Below, one piece after another: positions 43,843 through 52,425 of a DNA stretch of 64,000 nucleotides (the stretch's first letter is position 1; every line of letters begins with the position of its first letter). Under the pieces are notes generated by a model, which ran no database searches, was not told the origin of the DNA, and saw nothing but the letters and a program-made list of their open reading frames with translations. The position numbers and the translations under genes are program-made. The DNA is taken from contig CANTDX010000003.1 of NCBI GenBank assembly GCA_947652615.1, positions 62,001-126,000 of the forward strand, given 5' to 3'. Origin of the DNA: an uncultured Dorea sp. (lineage in GTDB: Bacteria > Bacillota > Clostridia > Lachnospirales > Lachnospiraceae).

Positions 43843-45957
43843 CTATATATCCTTCTTCTTCAGATAATAGAATCCAAATGCAGGAATATTCACGCCTCTG
43901 GCCTCCATCTCTTTCCCGGAGATCAGATCGACATACATACCGTCTTCCTCATTGATCCATGCCGTCTTATCATATTCGCTGAAATTAAATAATCCGATCA
44001 GCTTCTCGCCTTCATAATATCTTCCGATACTTAAGACTCCTGCTTCCCAAGTCTCGATCGTCCATGTATCCGCATATGAGACAAATACCTTCTCCGACTT
44101 ACGGATCTCCTCTAACTGCCCCAGTCTCCGGAATACCCTGCTCTCTACACTCTCAGGGTCCTTAATATTCTGAACCAGATCCCACCGCATTGCGCCCCGG
44201 TGGATATAACGGGAATCCTCAGCCTTGTTCGGATTCTCCTTATATGTGTAATCATTGACCTGACCGATCTCGTCACCGCTGTAGAGTACCGGGATACCGG
44301 ACTGCATGAACATATAGGCATGAAGCATGATATCCTTGTCGATCGCTTTCTCCATCGCTGCTTCATCCTGCTCAAAGCCGGCCTTCTCGATCCCGCACAT
44401 AGACGCCGTTGTTCCGCAGAATCTAGCGTCGCCAGTGACCGGATCCGCATTGTACAGCTCTCCGCGGCTCGTACTGTCTCCTACATACCCCTGGAAATAA
44501 TCATTCAAATACTGCTTATGCGGACGCTCCCTTAAACCATCCTTCTCCAGCGAAGCATAATCCAGTCCCCAACCGATATCGTCATGGCAGCGCAGATAAT
44601 TCAGGAATACATATTCCTTCGGCAGACCGTTTACGATATCAAGCTGCTGACGCAGAAGCCCCACATCTCTTGTCGCCACGGTATGCCATGTGGTCGCCAT
44701 TGTCGTTACATTATATAACATATGGCACTCCGGCTTCTCCACCGTGCCAAAATACGGAACCACCTTCTCCGGCTCCATGACCACCTCTCCGAGAAGCAGT
44801 ACACTCGGACATACGATCTCACTGATCATACGCATCATGCGGACGATCGTATGTACCTGCTTAAGATTCCGGCAGGAAGTATTCAGTTCCTTCCATATAT
44901 ACGGAACCGCATCAATCCGGATGATATCAATACCCTTATTCGCCAGATAGAGGAAATTATACATCATCTCATTGAATACTCTGGGATTCTTATAATTCAG
45001 ATCCCACTGGTATGGATAGAAGGTCGTCATGACAAAATGCTCCGCATCCCCAAGCCATGTGAAATTCCCCGGCGCCGTCGTTGGGAATACCTGCGGCACA
45101 GTCTTCTCATACTCTGCCGGGATCGAATAATTGTCGAAGAAGAAATATCTGCTCATATATTCCCCGATTCCCTGGCGCGCCTTCTTCGCCCACTCGTGGT
45201 CCTCCGACGTATGGTTCATGACAAAATCCATGCAGACATTGATGTTCTTCTTATGGCATGCCGCCGTCAGGCTCTCTAAGTCCTCCATAGTTCCAAGCTT
45301 CTCCTGCACCTTACGGAAATCCGCCACTGCGTATCCGCCGTCAGAACGCCCTTCCACCGTATCCAGGAACGGCATCAGGTGCACATAATTCACATTACTC
45401 TTCTCAAGGTACTCAAGCTTGGATTCCACGCCCTTCATATTCCCGGCAAAATTATCGATATAGAACATCATGCCGAGCATATCATTCTGCTTGTACCAGT
45501 CCGGACGCGCCTCCCTGTCAAGGTCGATCGCCTTGAGATCCTCATTCCTTTCCTCGTAAAAACGGTACAGATTGTCGCACAGCTCCGCAAACATAGAACT
45601 GTTGCCGTATAATTCCATGTAGAGCCATTTCAATTCATCAAGATGCTTCACGAACCGCTTCTCATATGTTGCACGGCAAAGCGCCTGCTTCTCAGCTTCT
45701 TCCGCGGCTTTCTTCGCTGCCTCTTCTGCAGCTCCCTCGGCTACTTCAGCAGCCTTCTTTGCGGCTTCTTCTGCCTCATCCGCTTTAGTAATCTCTTCCA
45801 TATCCTGTACCATCACTACCGCCTCCGTTTCCTGGGCTTCCACTCCGGCATCACTAAGCTTCTCTTCCGGATTTACACTCTGTTCTGTCACATTTTGTTT
45901 CGTCACATTCTGTTTTGCTATAGCTTTCTTACGCTCTTTTCTTGATTTCTTTGCCAT
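43843..45957 (-). CDS. GH13 alpha-glucan enzyme (amylosucrase-like subfamily)
   Basis: 704 residues. Residues 1-100 form an unusual low-complexity lead: a basic start MAKKSRKERKKAIAK, then Ala/Glu/Lys repeats (EEAAKKAAEVAEGAAEEAAKK) likely coiled coil. Catalytic barrel from about 150: MMFYIDNFAGNMKGVESKLEYLE, DGGYAVADFRKVQEKLGTMEDL, DFVMNHTSEDHEWA, nucleophile IIRIDAVPYIW, acid/base LLGEVVMEP, and CHDDIGWGLDY as in amylosucrases. No signal peptide, so it is intracellular, perhaps remodelling or degrading glycogen or sucrose; exact reaction unproven. ATG 45957 has GGGGAG upstream; a consensus promoter lies at 46098-46126. Confidence 0.88.
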   Translation of the reverse strand: MAKKSRKERKKAIAKQNVTKQNVTEQSVNPEEKLSDAGVEAQETEAVVMVQDMEEITKADEAEEAAKKAAEVAEGAAEEAAKKAAEEAEKQALCRATYEKRFVKHLDELKWLYMELYGNSSMFAELCDNLYRFYEERNEDLKAIDLDREARPDWYKQNDMLGMMFYIDNFAGNMKGVESKLEYLEKSNVNYVHLMPFLDTVEGRSDGGYAVADFRKVQEKLGTMEDLESLTAACHKKNINVCMDFVMNHTSEDHEWAKKARQGIGEYMSRYFFFDNYSIPAEYEKTVPQVFPTTAPGNFTWLGDAEHFVMTTFYPYQWDLNYKNPRVFNEMMYNFLYLANKGIDIIRIDAVPYIWKELNTSCRNLKQVHTIVRMMRMISEIVCPSVLLLGEVVMEPEKVVPYFGTVEKPECHMLYNVTTMATTWHTVATRDVGLLRQQLDIVNGLPKEYVFLNYLRCHDDIGWGLDYASLEKDGLRERPHKQYLNDYFQGYVGDSTSRGELYNADPVTGDARFCGTTASMCGIEKAGFEQDEAAMEKAIDKDIMLHAYMFMQSGIPVLYSGDEIGQVNDYTYKENPNKAEDSRYIHRGAMRWDLVQNIKDPESVESRVFRRLGQLEEIRKSEKVFVSYADTWTIETWEAGVLSIGRYYEGEKLIGLFNFSEYDKTAWINEEDGMYVDLISGKEMEARGVNIPAFGFYYLKKKDI

Positions 45958-46097
45958 AGTATCTCCCCATTCCACATTTTTTATCATATACAATAACCAT
46001 ATATTACCGTTCACTCCATCAGCCGCCATCCGGATAAGTCCTTGTGCATGCACAGACCTGCCCGGATAAGAGCTGACGAGTGAGTTATGACATCCAT

Positions 46098-46126
46098 ATT
46101 ATACTAAAATTAGCGGAATGTGTAAA
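46098..46126 (-). promoter_or_regulatory. Sigma-A promoter of the GH13 gene
   Basis: On the minus strand TTTACA (46126-46121), 17-base spacer, TATAAT (46103-46098); near-consensus. Leader of about 135 bases. Confidence 0.75.
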
Positions 46127-46330
46127 GCTCTTGTTACCAGAAGGTTACTTCAGCGTAATTTGTGGCAAAAAGTCGCCGAATGGTAAGCATCATATACCGT
46201 CTTGTATTCTCTGTACTCCTCGGCTGCCGTTTTTACCGTTCGGTACACGGCGGTTCCTCAGTTTACGCTATTACAGAGAAAACGTTTCTCCCTGGTTGAC
46301 TTTTTGACAGAAAAGTGGAATACAGTTCGA
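46127..46330. other. Non-coding part of a 583-base divergent intergenic region
   Basis: Between the GH13 promoter and the ABC exporter promoter. No gene with a ribosome site. Contains a GC-rich imperfect inverted repeat (GCCGTTTTTACCGTTCGGTACACGGCGG, about 46220-46250). Confidence 0.4.
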
Positions 46331-46359
46331 TTGATAGAGAATCCCCTTTTTATTATAAT
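46331..46359 (+). promoter_or_regulatory. Sigma-A promoter of the ABC-2-like exporter
   Basis: TTGATA (46331-46336), 17-base spacer, TATAAT (46354-46359). The leader to the ATG is about 175 bases and has two possible hairpins (GGGCAGCC...GGGAAAATGCCC and GAAGCAGT...ACTGCTC); no known riboswitch was recognised in it. Confidence 0.7.
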
Positions 46360-46540
46360 GAAGAAAATAGGTAATACAATAAAGGATAAGGGCAGCCGTC
46401 TCCAAGTGGGAAAATGCCCAAAGCACGCCGGATCTTTTATTTCCAGAAGATACTGCATCATTTTGCAAAAACTGACACATAGAAGATTGGCAAATGCGAA
46501 GCAGTTATAGAGACTGCTCTCGTAAAACAGGAGGAAAACA

Positions 46541-47266
46541 ATGCTTATTATCAATCATTTGACGAAACACTATAAGGGCGGCAGCAAGGGCGTCACGGAT
46601 CTGAGCCTTCATGTGATGCCGGGTGATATCTGCGCATTCATCGGGCATAATGGAGCCGGGAAGACAACAACGCTGAAATGCATTGCCGGGATCCATGGAT
46701 ATGATGCGGGAGAGATTCGGATCGGAGGAATCAGCCTTCATGATGACCCGCTTGTGTGCAAACAGATGACGGCATATATTCCGGATAATCCGGATCTGTA
46801 TGAGTATCTGACAGGCATCCAGTATCTGAACTTTATTGCCGATATTTTCAAGGTTCCGGCAGGAGAGAGGAAGGAACGGATCCAAAGGTACGGGGATGAA
46901 TTTGAAATAACGGAATCCTTTGGGGATCTGATTTCTTCTTATTCCCATGGTATGAAACAGAAGCTTGCTATTATATCTGCGCTGCTGCATGAACCAAGGC
47001 TGTTGGTTTTGGACGAGCCTTTTGTGGGGCTTGACCCGAAAGCTTCCGTTATTCTGAAAGAGAGGATGAGGAAACTTTGCGCCGGCGGGGGCGCCATATT
47101 CTTTTCCACCCACGTGCTGGAGGTGGCTGAGAAGCTTTGTAACAAGGTAGCGATGATCAAGGAGGGACGCCTGATTGCCGAAGGCACCATGGAGGAGGTT
47201 GTAAAGCAGGGCAATACGCTGGAGTCCATTTTTATGGAGGTGGTAAATAATGCTGGCGCAGATTAG
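46541..47266 (+). CDS. ABC transporter ATP-binding protein (ABC-2 exporter type)
   Basis: 241 residues. Walker A GHNGAGKTT, Q-loop AYIPDNPDLYEYLTGIQYL, a divergent signature SSYSHGMKQKLAIISAL (S-HGMKQK rather than LSGGQ, normal for this exporter class), Walker B LLVLDEPFVGLDP, H-loop FFSTHVLEVAEK. AGGAGG lies 6 bases before the ATG. Overlaps the permease start by 17 bases. Function: export of an unknown substrate. Confidence 0.95.
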   Translation: MLIINHLTKHYKGGSKGVTDLSLHVMPGDICAFIGHNGAGKTTTLKCIAGIHGYDAGEIRIGGISLHDDPLVCKQMTAYIPDNPDLYEYLTGIQYLNFIADIFKVPAGERKERIQRYGDEFEITESFGDLISSYSHGMKQKLAIISALLHEPRLLVLDEPFVGLDPKASVILKERMRKLCAGGGAIFFSTHVLEVAEKLCNKVAMIKEGRLIAEGTMEEVVKQGNTLESIFMEVVNNAGAD

Positions 47267-48836
47267 GATTATGGCCAGGCTGGAGCTATGTAATCTCCTT
47301 GGTATAAATATTTTACGGTTCACGAAAGATAAGCGTAAAAAGAAGAGGGCCGTAATGCTTTCTGTCCTCTGGATACTCCTGATTATTATGCTGCTATTTT
47401 ATGTGGGCGGCCTTTCCTGGGGACTGGTGGAGATTGGAGCAGGAGAAGATGTTCCGGCTTATGTCATCGCCATATCCAGTATGCTCATTTTTGTCTTTGG
47501 AATCTTAAAGGCGGGAAGCACCATTTTCCGGAAGCAGGGATATGATATGGTAGTTTCCCTGCCTGTAAGGAAAGGCGCGGTAGTGCTTGGACGGTTTTTG
47601 CGCATGTATGCGGAAAATCTGCTGATGGCTGCTCTGGTACTGCTTCCGGGGATTGCGGTGTATGCATGGAAGATGCGGCCGGATGTGTCATTTTATCTGT
47701 GTGCGTTTCTTGGTATATGGTCAGTGCCGTTACTGCCAATGACAGGGGCAGTCCTTATTGGGGCACTGGTTACGGGAATTTCTTCCAGGATGCGGCATAA
47801 AAGCCTGGTGGCGTCAACGCTTACGATAGTATTTGCTTTTGCCATTATGTATGGTTCTTCGCGTCTTACGTCAGTGGAAGGGATGGAAAGTCTGGAGATT
47901 ATGGAGGAACTGTCCGGAATGATTTCGGCTATGCTTGAGAGATTCTATCCTCCGGCTGTGCTGCTTGGGACGGCGATTGTAAATGGGGAAATCAGCCGGT
48001 GCCTGATGTATACAGGTTTATTTCTGTCTGTATTTGCCGCGGCGGCGGCGGCCGTATCCGCCTGTTTTCAGTCCATCTGCCGGAATCTGTATACAACGGC
48101 GGCAAGGCATGATTATCAGATGGGAGATTTGAAAGCAGACTCGGCGTTGGTTTCCCTGTGCAGGAAGGAATTCCGACGGTATTTCTCATCGAGTATTTAT
48201 GTATCCAATACGATCATCGGACCGCTTATGGGCTGTGTCATATCGGGGGCGCTTCTTTTTACAGGCCCGGCGAGGGTGAAAGAGCTCCTGCCGGTTCCGG
48301 TTGATCTGGCAGTAATCGCACCGTTTCTGCTGGCAGGCACTTTTTGTATGATGACAACTGCAGCCACATCTGTTTCCATGGAAGGGAAGGAGTGGTGGCT
48401 TGCCAAAAGCCTGCCGCTGCCGGCACGGACAGTCCTGGACGCAAAGCTTTTGATGAATCTGATCCTGATTCTGCCTTTTTACCTTGTGTCGGAGGTTTTC
48501 CTGCTCCTTGCATTAAAGCCGGGATTACAGGATAGCTTCTGGATGATGGTGATTCCGGCGGTGATCCTGCTGTTTGCCTGTGTATACGGGATTACCGTTA
48601 ATCTGCATTTCCCGGTTCTGGATTGGGAGAATGAGGTAAGCGTGGTCAAACAGAGCGCTTCAGCCGTACTTGGCGGCATGGGCGGGGCTGTCCTTGCAAT
48701 CCTTGGCGGCGCGGGCGCCTGTCTGGTTCCGGAAGGATATTCCGGGGGATATCGGGCTGTTCTGTGTGTGCTGCTTCTGGGGACGGCATGTCTGATATAT
48801 CGAAAGAATAGCCGCATAGATTTGCGGGAACTTTGA
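47250..48836 (+). CDS. ABC-2-like multi-span export permease
   Basis: 528 residues with about twelve hydrophobic segments (first at 33-53, AVMLSVLWILLIIMLLFYVG; last near 490-520), no large outside domain. Conserved Lys/Arg-rich start KDKRKKKRAVML. Not FtsX-like. ATG 47250 follows TGGAGGTGG inside the ATPase gene, so translation is coupled. Similar ATPase plus large-permease pairs are common in Lachnospiraceae with no assigned substrate. Confidence 0.85.
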   Translation: MLAQIRIMARLELCNLLGINILRFTKDKRKKKRAVMLSVLWILLIIMLLFYVGGLSWGLVEIGAGEDVPAYVIAISSMLIFVFGILKAGSTIFRKQGYDMVVSLPVRKGAVVLGRFLRMYAENLLMAALVLLPGIAVYAWKMRPDVSFYLCAFLGIWSVPLLPMTGAVLIGALVTGISSRMRHKSLVASTLTIVFAFAIMYGSSRLTSVEGMESLEIMEELSGMISAMLERFYPPAVLLGTAIVNGEISRCLMYTGLFLSVFAAAAAAVSACFQSICRNLYTTAARHDYQMGDLKADSALVSLCRKEFRRYFSSSIYVSNTIIGPLMGCVISGALLFTGPARVKELLPVPVDLAVIAPFLLAGTFCMMTTAATSVSMEGKEWWLAKSLPLPARTVLDAKLLMNLILILPFYLVSEVFLLLALKPGLQDSFWMMVIPAVILLFACVYGITVNLHFPVLDWENEVSVVKQSASAVLGGMGGAVLAILGGAGACLVPEGYSGGYRAVLCVLLLGTACLIYRKNSRIDLREL

Positions 48837-48961
48837 GCAGAACAGGACTGATATCATGCAATATTGTATATGGGAGCTGTGATGAGAAAGGGCATAGGGT
48901 GAAAAGAATTTGGGAAGATGAGGTATAAGCAAAGTTGGCAGGCAGGGTCATATTGTAACGG

Positions 48962-49801
48962 CTATAATTCATATTCAAAAGAAGCCCTGTCCGTCGTAAA
49001 AGAAAAGATAGGGTATTCTCCTTTTCGGAATCTGTAAAATGCCCGGCAGGCCGCATTTTCATGAATCGTCGTTACCATATCCCCATTAACCGGAGCATTC
49101 AGAGGGCTTCTGACCTTTTCTAACAGCCCGGCTTCTAATTCCAGATTCCCCTGCACAATCCGAAGCCTCTCGTCCCGAACCTGCACCGCTTTTGCCCCCA
49201 GATAAGTTGCCAGCCGGTATTCTCTGCCCTTCCACAGCACAGCACCAATGACGCCCCGAAAATGAAAGCCGGCAACCGGAACATCTGCCACAGCCAGCAT
49301 CAGTGAGCCTCCCGGAAAACTGCATTGCGTCCATGCATATTCCCTGGGGAAAGAATATCCTTCGTCTCCTTCCCAGTATCCCACTGCATTCTGAAACAAA
49401 TACTTCTGCCCGTTCACCTTCATCCTTCCATAGACCAAATGCCGCATACTCCGCACACTATGCCGGCATTCCAGGAAAGGAAATATGGAAAACGGTCCCA
49501 TGATGTCATATTTCAGAGGAAAAAGGGGACCAAACCTCAATTCTCCGCTTATATCCAGCTCCGGCGTATGTACTGCCAGAAGAATCCCCCTCTCTCCAAA
49601 CCGACTCTTTCCGATCCAAATATCCTTTCCTGTCCGGTGGAATGCCGCGGCAGGATAATCAACATTCCAAGCATGATTCTCCGTAATGACCTGAATGGAA
49701 CAAGATTTCTTTTGTCCTGACCTGTGAACCGCAGGGATGATTGACAAGGTCTGGGTTTCCGACTGGCATTTAAAATACCAGCCATAAAAATAATTGCGCA
49801 T
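48962..49801 (-). CDS. Tocopherol-cyclase-family protein
   Basis: 279 residues, soluble, resembling the clostridial branch of the tocopherol cyclase family (PF14249 type): MRNYFYGWYFKCQ at the start, SIIPAVH, ISGELRFGPLFPLKYDIMGPFSIFPFLECRHSV, GYWEGDEGYSFPREYAWTQC and FHFRGVIGAVLWKG. Plant relatives close the chromanol ring of vitamin E; anaerobic bacteria have no tocopherol, so the native role is unknown and may concern a lipid or terpenoid. ATG 49801 follows TGGAGG by 9 bases; the frame is open to 49864. Confidence 0.75.
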   Translation of the reverse strand: MRNYFYGWYFKCQSETQTLSIIPAVHRSGQKKSCSIQVITENHAWNVDYPAAAFHRTGKDIWIGKSRFGERGILLAVHTPELDISGELRFGPLFPLKYDIMGPFSIFPFLECRHSVRSMRHLVYGRMKVNGQKYLFQNAVGYWEGDEGYSFPREYAWTQCSFPGGSLMLAVADVPVAGFHFRGVIGAVLWKGREYRLATYLGAKAVQVRDERLRIVQGNLELEAGLLEKVRSPLNAPVNGDMVTTIHENAACRAFYRFRKGEYPIFSFTTDRASFEYEL

Positions 49802-50061
49802 ATCTTCTGCCCTCCATAGAAAGATACTCTTATTTTTCCACAAATGGCTTTCATTTATACGCAACTAGTGCGCTTCATGTTTTTTCTCCAATTCGTTATT
49901 TTCTCTCGTGGCAATATCATTCAATACATTATCCTGATGTAATTCAATTGAACTATGTAGACACGCTCCAAGACTGCATTGCAGATTACAAGGAATACTA
50001 CAGGGTTAAAACATAAGCTATGTATATTGAAATAAAAAGTGTATAGTTTGAATACTATTGC
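49802..50061. other. Intergenic region without a recognisable gene
   Basis: A 317-base gap with the antitoxin operon promoter at its right end. A short plus-strand frame around 49950-50012 ends LQDCIADYKEYYRVKT and could be a transposase tail, but it is too short to assign. Confidence 0.4.
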
Positions 50062-50090
50062 TTGCTAAATGATTCATTTTCAAATATAAT
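50062..50090 (+). promoter_or_regulatory. Promoter of the RHH/PIN toxin-antitoxin operon
   Basis: TTGCTA (50062-50067), 17-base spacer, TATAAT (50085-50090), 29 bases before the antitoxin ATG. Confidence 0.65.
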
Positions 50091-50118
50091 AAAATAAAAA
50101 GCAAAGGAGCTGATTGGT

Positions 50119-50415
50119 ATGAAGACGATAAGCATTAGATTGGAAGATACAATATACGAAGAACTGAGTGAAATGCTTAACGCGATGGGACAGACAAAAC
50201 AGACATTTTATGAGTCTTTTACCAGAACTGCGCTAAGGGAAAGAAGTATACCATTTATTATTTCCGCACCGGCGAAAGCGAAAAATACAAGTGAACGTGA
50301 TAAATTAGCAGCATTTGCAAGGTTGGAAACATCCAGAAAATTATTTTCTGAATCTATAGAATATGATGTGGAAAGGGAGGAGGCTATGAATGAAAAATAT
50401 GGAAGTGTTGATTGA
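50119..50415 (+). CDS. RHH-type antitoxin (partner of a PIN toxin)
   Basis: 98 residues: N-terminal ribbon-helix-helix MKTISIRLEDTIYEELSEML, TKQTFYESFTRTALRE, then a C-terminal toxin-binding segment (ERDKLAAFARLETSRKLF...DVEREEAMNEKYG). AAAGGAG sits 8 bases before the ATG. Its last 26 bases overlap the toxin gene. Expected to bind and inhibit the PIN protein and autoregulate the operon. Confidence 0.88.
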   Translation: MKTISIRLEDTIYEELSEMLNAMGQTKQTFYESFTRTALRERSIPFIISAPAKAKNTSERDKLAAFARLETSRKLFSESIEYDVEREEAMNEKYGSVD

Positions 50416-50812
50416 TACCAACGTCTTGCTTAACTATATTACAAACAGAGAAGACAAATACCTTAATGATTGTATTAGAATCGTTGAATTATGCGCTTTA
50501 GGAAAGCTCAATGGATATATAGCATTTCACACGCTTTCTACCTTATGGTATGTTCTGCGGAAAAAAAGCGACAAGGAGCGAAGAAAAAATTTGAGAGACA
50601 TATGCACGATTTTTTCGGTTGCATCTGCATCGCAGACAGAGATCATAGATGCAATAGAAAAAGATTCTTTTGTAGATTTTGAAGATTGTCTGCAGGATAA
50701 ATGCGCCAAGGAGGTGGGCGCAGAATATATAATTACTGTAAATGAGAAAGATTTTGTCAATTCGGAAATTAAGGCAATGAATCCTTATGAATTTCTTAGA
50801 AAGTTAAAATAA
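50390..50812 (+). CDS. PIN-domain ribonuclease toxin
   Basis: 140 residues. PIN fold with the acidic residues in place: LIDTNVLLNYITNRED (first Asp), IEKDSFVDFEDCLQDKCAKEV (Glu/Asp pair) and YIITVNEKDF (last Asp). GGGAGGAGG is 6 bases before the ATG at 50390. VapC-like RNases cut tRNA or rRNA when released from their antitoxin. Followed by a terminator, so the operon has two genes and looks intact. Confidence 0.92.
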   Translation: MKNMEVLIDTNVLLNYITNREDKYLNDCIRIVELCALGKLNGYIAFHTLSTLWYVLRKKSDKERRKNLRDICTIFSVASASQTEIIDAIEKDSFVDFEDCLQDKCAKEVGAEYIITVNEKDFVNSEIKAMNPYEFLRKLK

Positions 50813-50835
50813 ACAAAGGGTATAGTTGTGTAATG

Positions 50836-50865
50836 GCATCTGTCGGTAAAGGCAGATGCTTTTTT
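50836..50865 (+). terminator. Terminator of the toxin-antitoxin operon
   Basis: Stem GCATCTG / CAGATGC with a 10-base loop followed by TTTTTT. The IS4 remnant begins on the next base. Confidence 0.88.
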
Positions 50866-51210
50866 CGTAAGTTGAAATATACGGTCGGTCTCAGTAATTT
50901 CCATGCCTATAAGTCGGAATATGTGAAACAGGCGATCTGAGCAAGAATGATTACATACAACCTCACGGAAACTCTGGTGAACCATACAGTGATTGAAAAG
51001 CGGGAAACCAAGTACAGCTATAAAATAAATTTCAGCTCCGCAGTTCATATCTGTAGATCTTTCCTCCGTCCGGCAACGGAAGAAAGACCAATCAATGTGA
51101 CAGCCCTGCTGCAAAAAGAGTTGATACCCATACGGAACGGGCGGCAATATCCAAGATTGAAAACCGCACATTTCCGAAGACCCCGATATTTTATATACCG
51201 GGCAGCTTAA
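50866..51210 (+). pseudogene. IS4-family transposase, C-terminal remnant
   Basis: Reads RKLKYTVGLSNFHAYKSEYVKQAI, stop, ARMITYNLTETLVNHTV, then KINFSSAVHICRSFLR and a final LIPIRNGRQYPR, which is the C-terminal third of IS4-type DDE transposases. A TGA (50938-50940) replaces the Trp codon usual at that place, and the first two thirds including the catalytic DDE residues are missing. Terminal repeats were not recognised. Dead insertion-sequence fragment. Confidence 0.8.
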
Positions 51211-51413
51211 GATAACCGTCACAATAACATAATACACTATTTTCAGACAGATTACATCTGTCTTAGAGTCATACCCTAAAATATTCTAATTGTATCATTT
51301 TGTCCGATAATGTCAGAAATCTCCCATAAATCATAGAAATGATAACTTCACATGTCAAATGCCGGGGTGATTCAAGGCTACTAACTAAATGACATTGGTC
51401 CGTGAACTGTAAC
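51211..51413. other. Intergenic region after the IS4 remnant
   Basis: About 200 bases, AT-rich; includes a CAGACAGATTACATCTGTCTTA inverted repeat (51247-51268 region) that may be an old IS end. No gene. Confidence 0.35.
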
Positions 51414-52409
51414 CTACAGCGTAACTTCCCCAACATAATTTGTGTCAAAAATCCGCCGCACTGCCGCCGGATCCTGTGTCTGCCCCAACGCCCACATTAA
51501 TTTTGTGACAATTGCTTCCGTAGTCATATCTCTTCCTGGAATCACCCCGCATTCCAGAAGTCTTCGTCCTACCTCATATAGGGAAAGATCGCTTTTTTCA
51601 TAAAGGCACTGACTGCACACAACGACACTTACATTATTCGCTATCAGGTTTTTCAGTTTTGCAGTTAGATTCCTGCGTTCAAAATGCGTGCCGCCCATAC
51701 CAAAGGCTTCGATCACAACACCGCGGTAGTTCTTCTGCTCAAGCCAATCAAAAATATCCGGATTTGTCCCCGGGATCAGCTTCAGCAAGAATACGTCCGG
51801 GCACAGGGATTTTTTCAGTTCGAACGATTTTCTTTCCAGAACGCGGGTAATATTATTTGCTATATGAATTCCATCCGCGTAAACTTCACCCCAATATGGA
51901 GCAGAGATACTTTCAAAGGCATCAAAGCCTAACGTTCTCACCTTTACTGAACGGCAGCCATTAATTATTTTCCCGTCAAATGCAATCATAACGCCGGAAA
52001 TCCCCATATTTACGGCAGCAAATGCAACCTGCAGATTCATTTTCGCATCTGTGAACATATGCTCAATCGGAATCTGCGCTCCGGTCAGAACAACCGGTTT
52101 ATTCAAGTTCTGCAGCATATAGCTGAGAGCCGAAGCCGTGTATGCCATCGTGTCCGTCCCATGTGTGATAATGATCCCATCATAATCAGGCAATGCCTCC
52201 GCAATAACTTCCGCAATAGACTGCCACTCTTCCGGCTGTACATTCGAACTGTCCAGATTAAAGATATCCCTGCTGTCAATTGTAAAGTTATCCTGTGATA
52301 CAGGAAGCATTTGAATAATGTCCCGGCAGTTGATATCAGGACTTAACCCCTGCCGGGTCTGTCTTGAAGCAATGGTCCCCCCTGTTGTTAATAACAATAC
52401 CCTTTTCAT
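51414..52409 (-). CDS. L-asparaginase, type I-like
   Basis: 331 residues. Both asparaginase signatures: LLTTGGTIASRQT (nucleophile Thr near residue 10) and IIITHGTDTMAYTA (Thr-Asp near residue 85), with the C-terminal small domain IFDWLEQKNYRGVVIEAFGMGG. Hydrolyses asparagine to aspartate and ammonia; no signal peptide, so cytoplasmic. ATG 52409 follows TTGGAGG by 6 bases and lies 16 bases behind the permease stop, so it is co-transcribed with the permease gene. Confidence 0.95.
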   Translation of the reverse strand: MKRVLLLTTGGTIASRQTRQGLSPDINCRDIIQMLPVSQDNFTIDSRDIFNLDSSNVQPEEWQSIAEVIAEALPDYDGIIITHGTDTMAYTASALSYMLQNLNKPVVLTGAQIPIEHMFTDAKMNLQVAFAAVNMGISGVMIAFDGKIINGCRSVKVRTLGFDAFESISAPYWGEVYADGIHIANNITRVLERKSFELKKSLCPDVFLLKLIPGTNPDIFDWLEQKNYRGVVIEAFGMGGTHFERRNLTAKLKNLIANNVSVVVCSQCLYEKSDLSLYEVGRRLLECGVIPGRDMTTEAIVTKLMWALGQTQDPAAVRRIFDTNYVGEVTL

Positions 52410-52425
52410 TGCAGCCTCCAATGCT

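Noticed and set aside
46360..46540. Riboswitch in the 175-base leader of the ABC-2-like exporter
   Set aside because: Only generic hairpins were found; no known aptamer motif and no terminator/antiterminator pair.
46505..47323. 272-codon minus-strand frame over the ABC ATPase gene
   Set aside because: Antisense of a gene with all ABC ATPase motifs; composition typical for a shadow frame.
50785..51237. 150-codon minus-strand frame over the IS4 remnant
   Set aside because: Antisense to a recognisable transposase tail, without a ribosome site.
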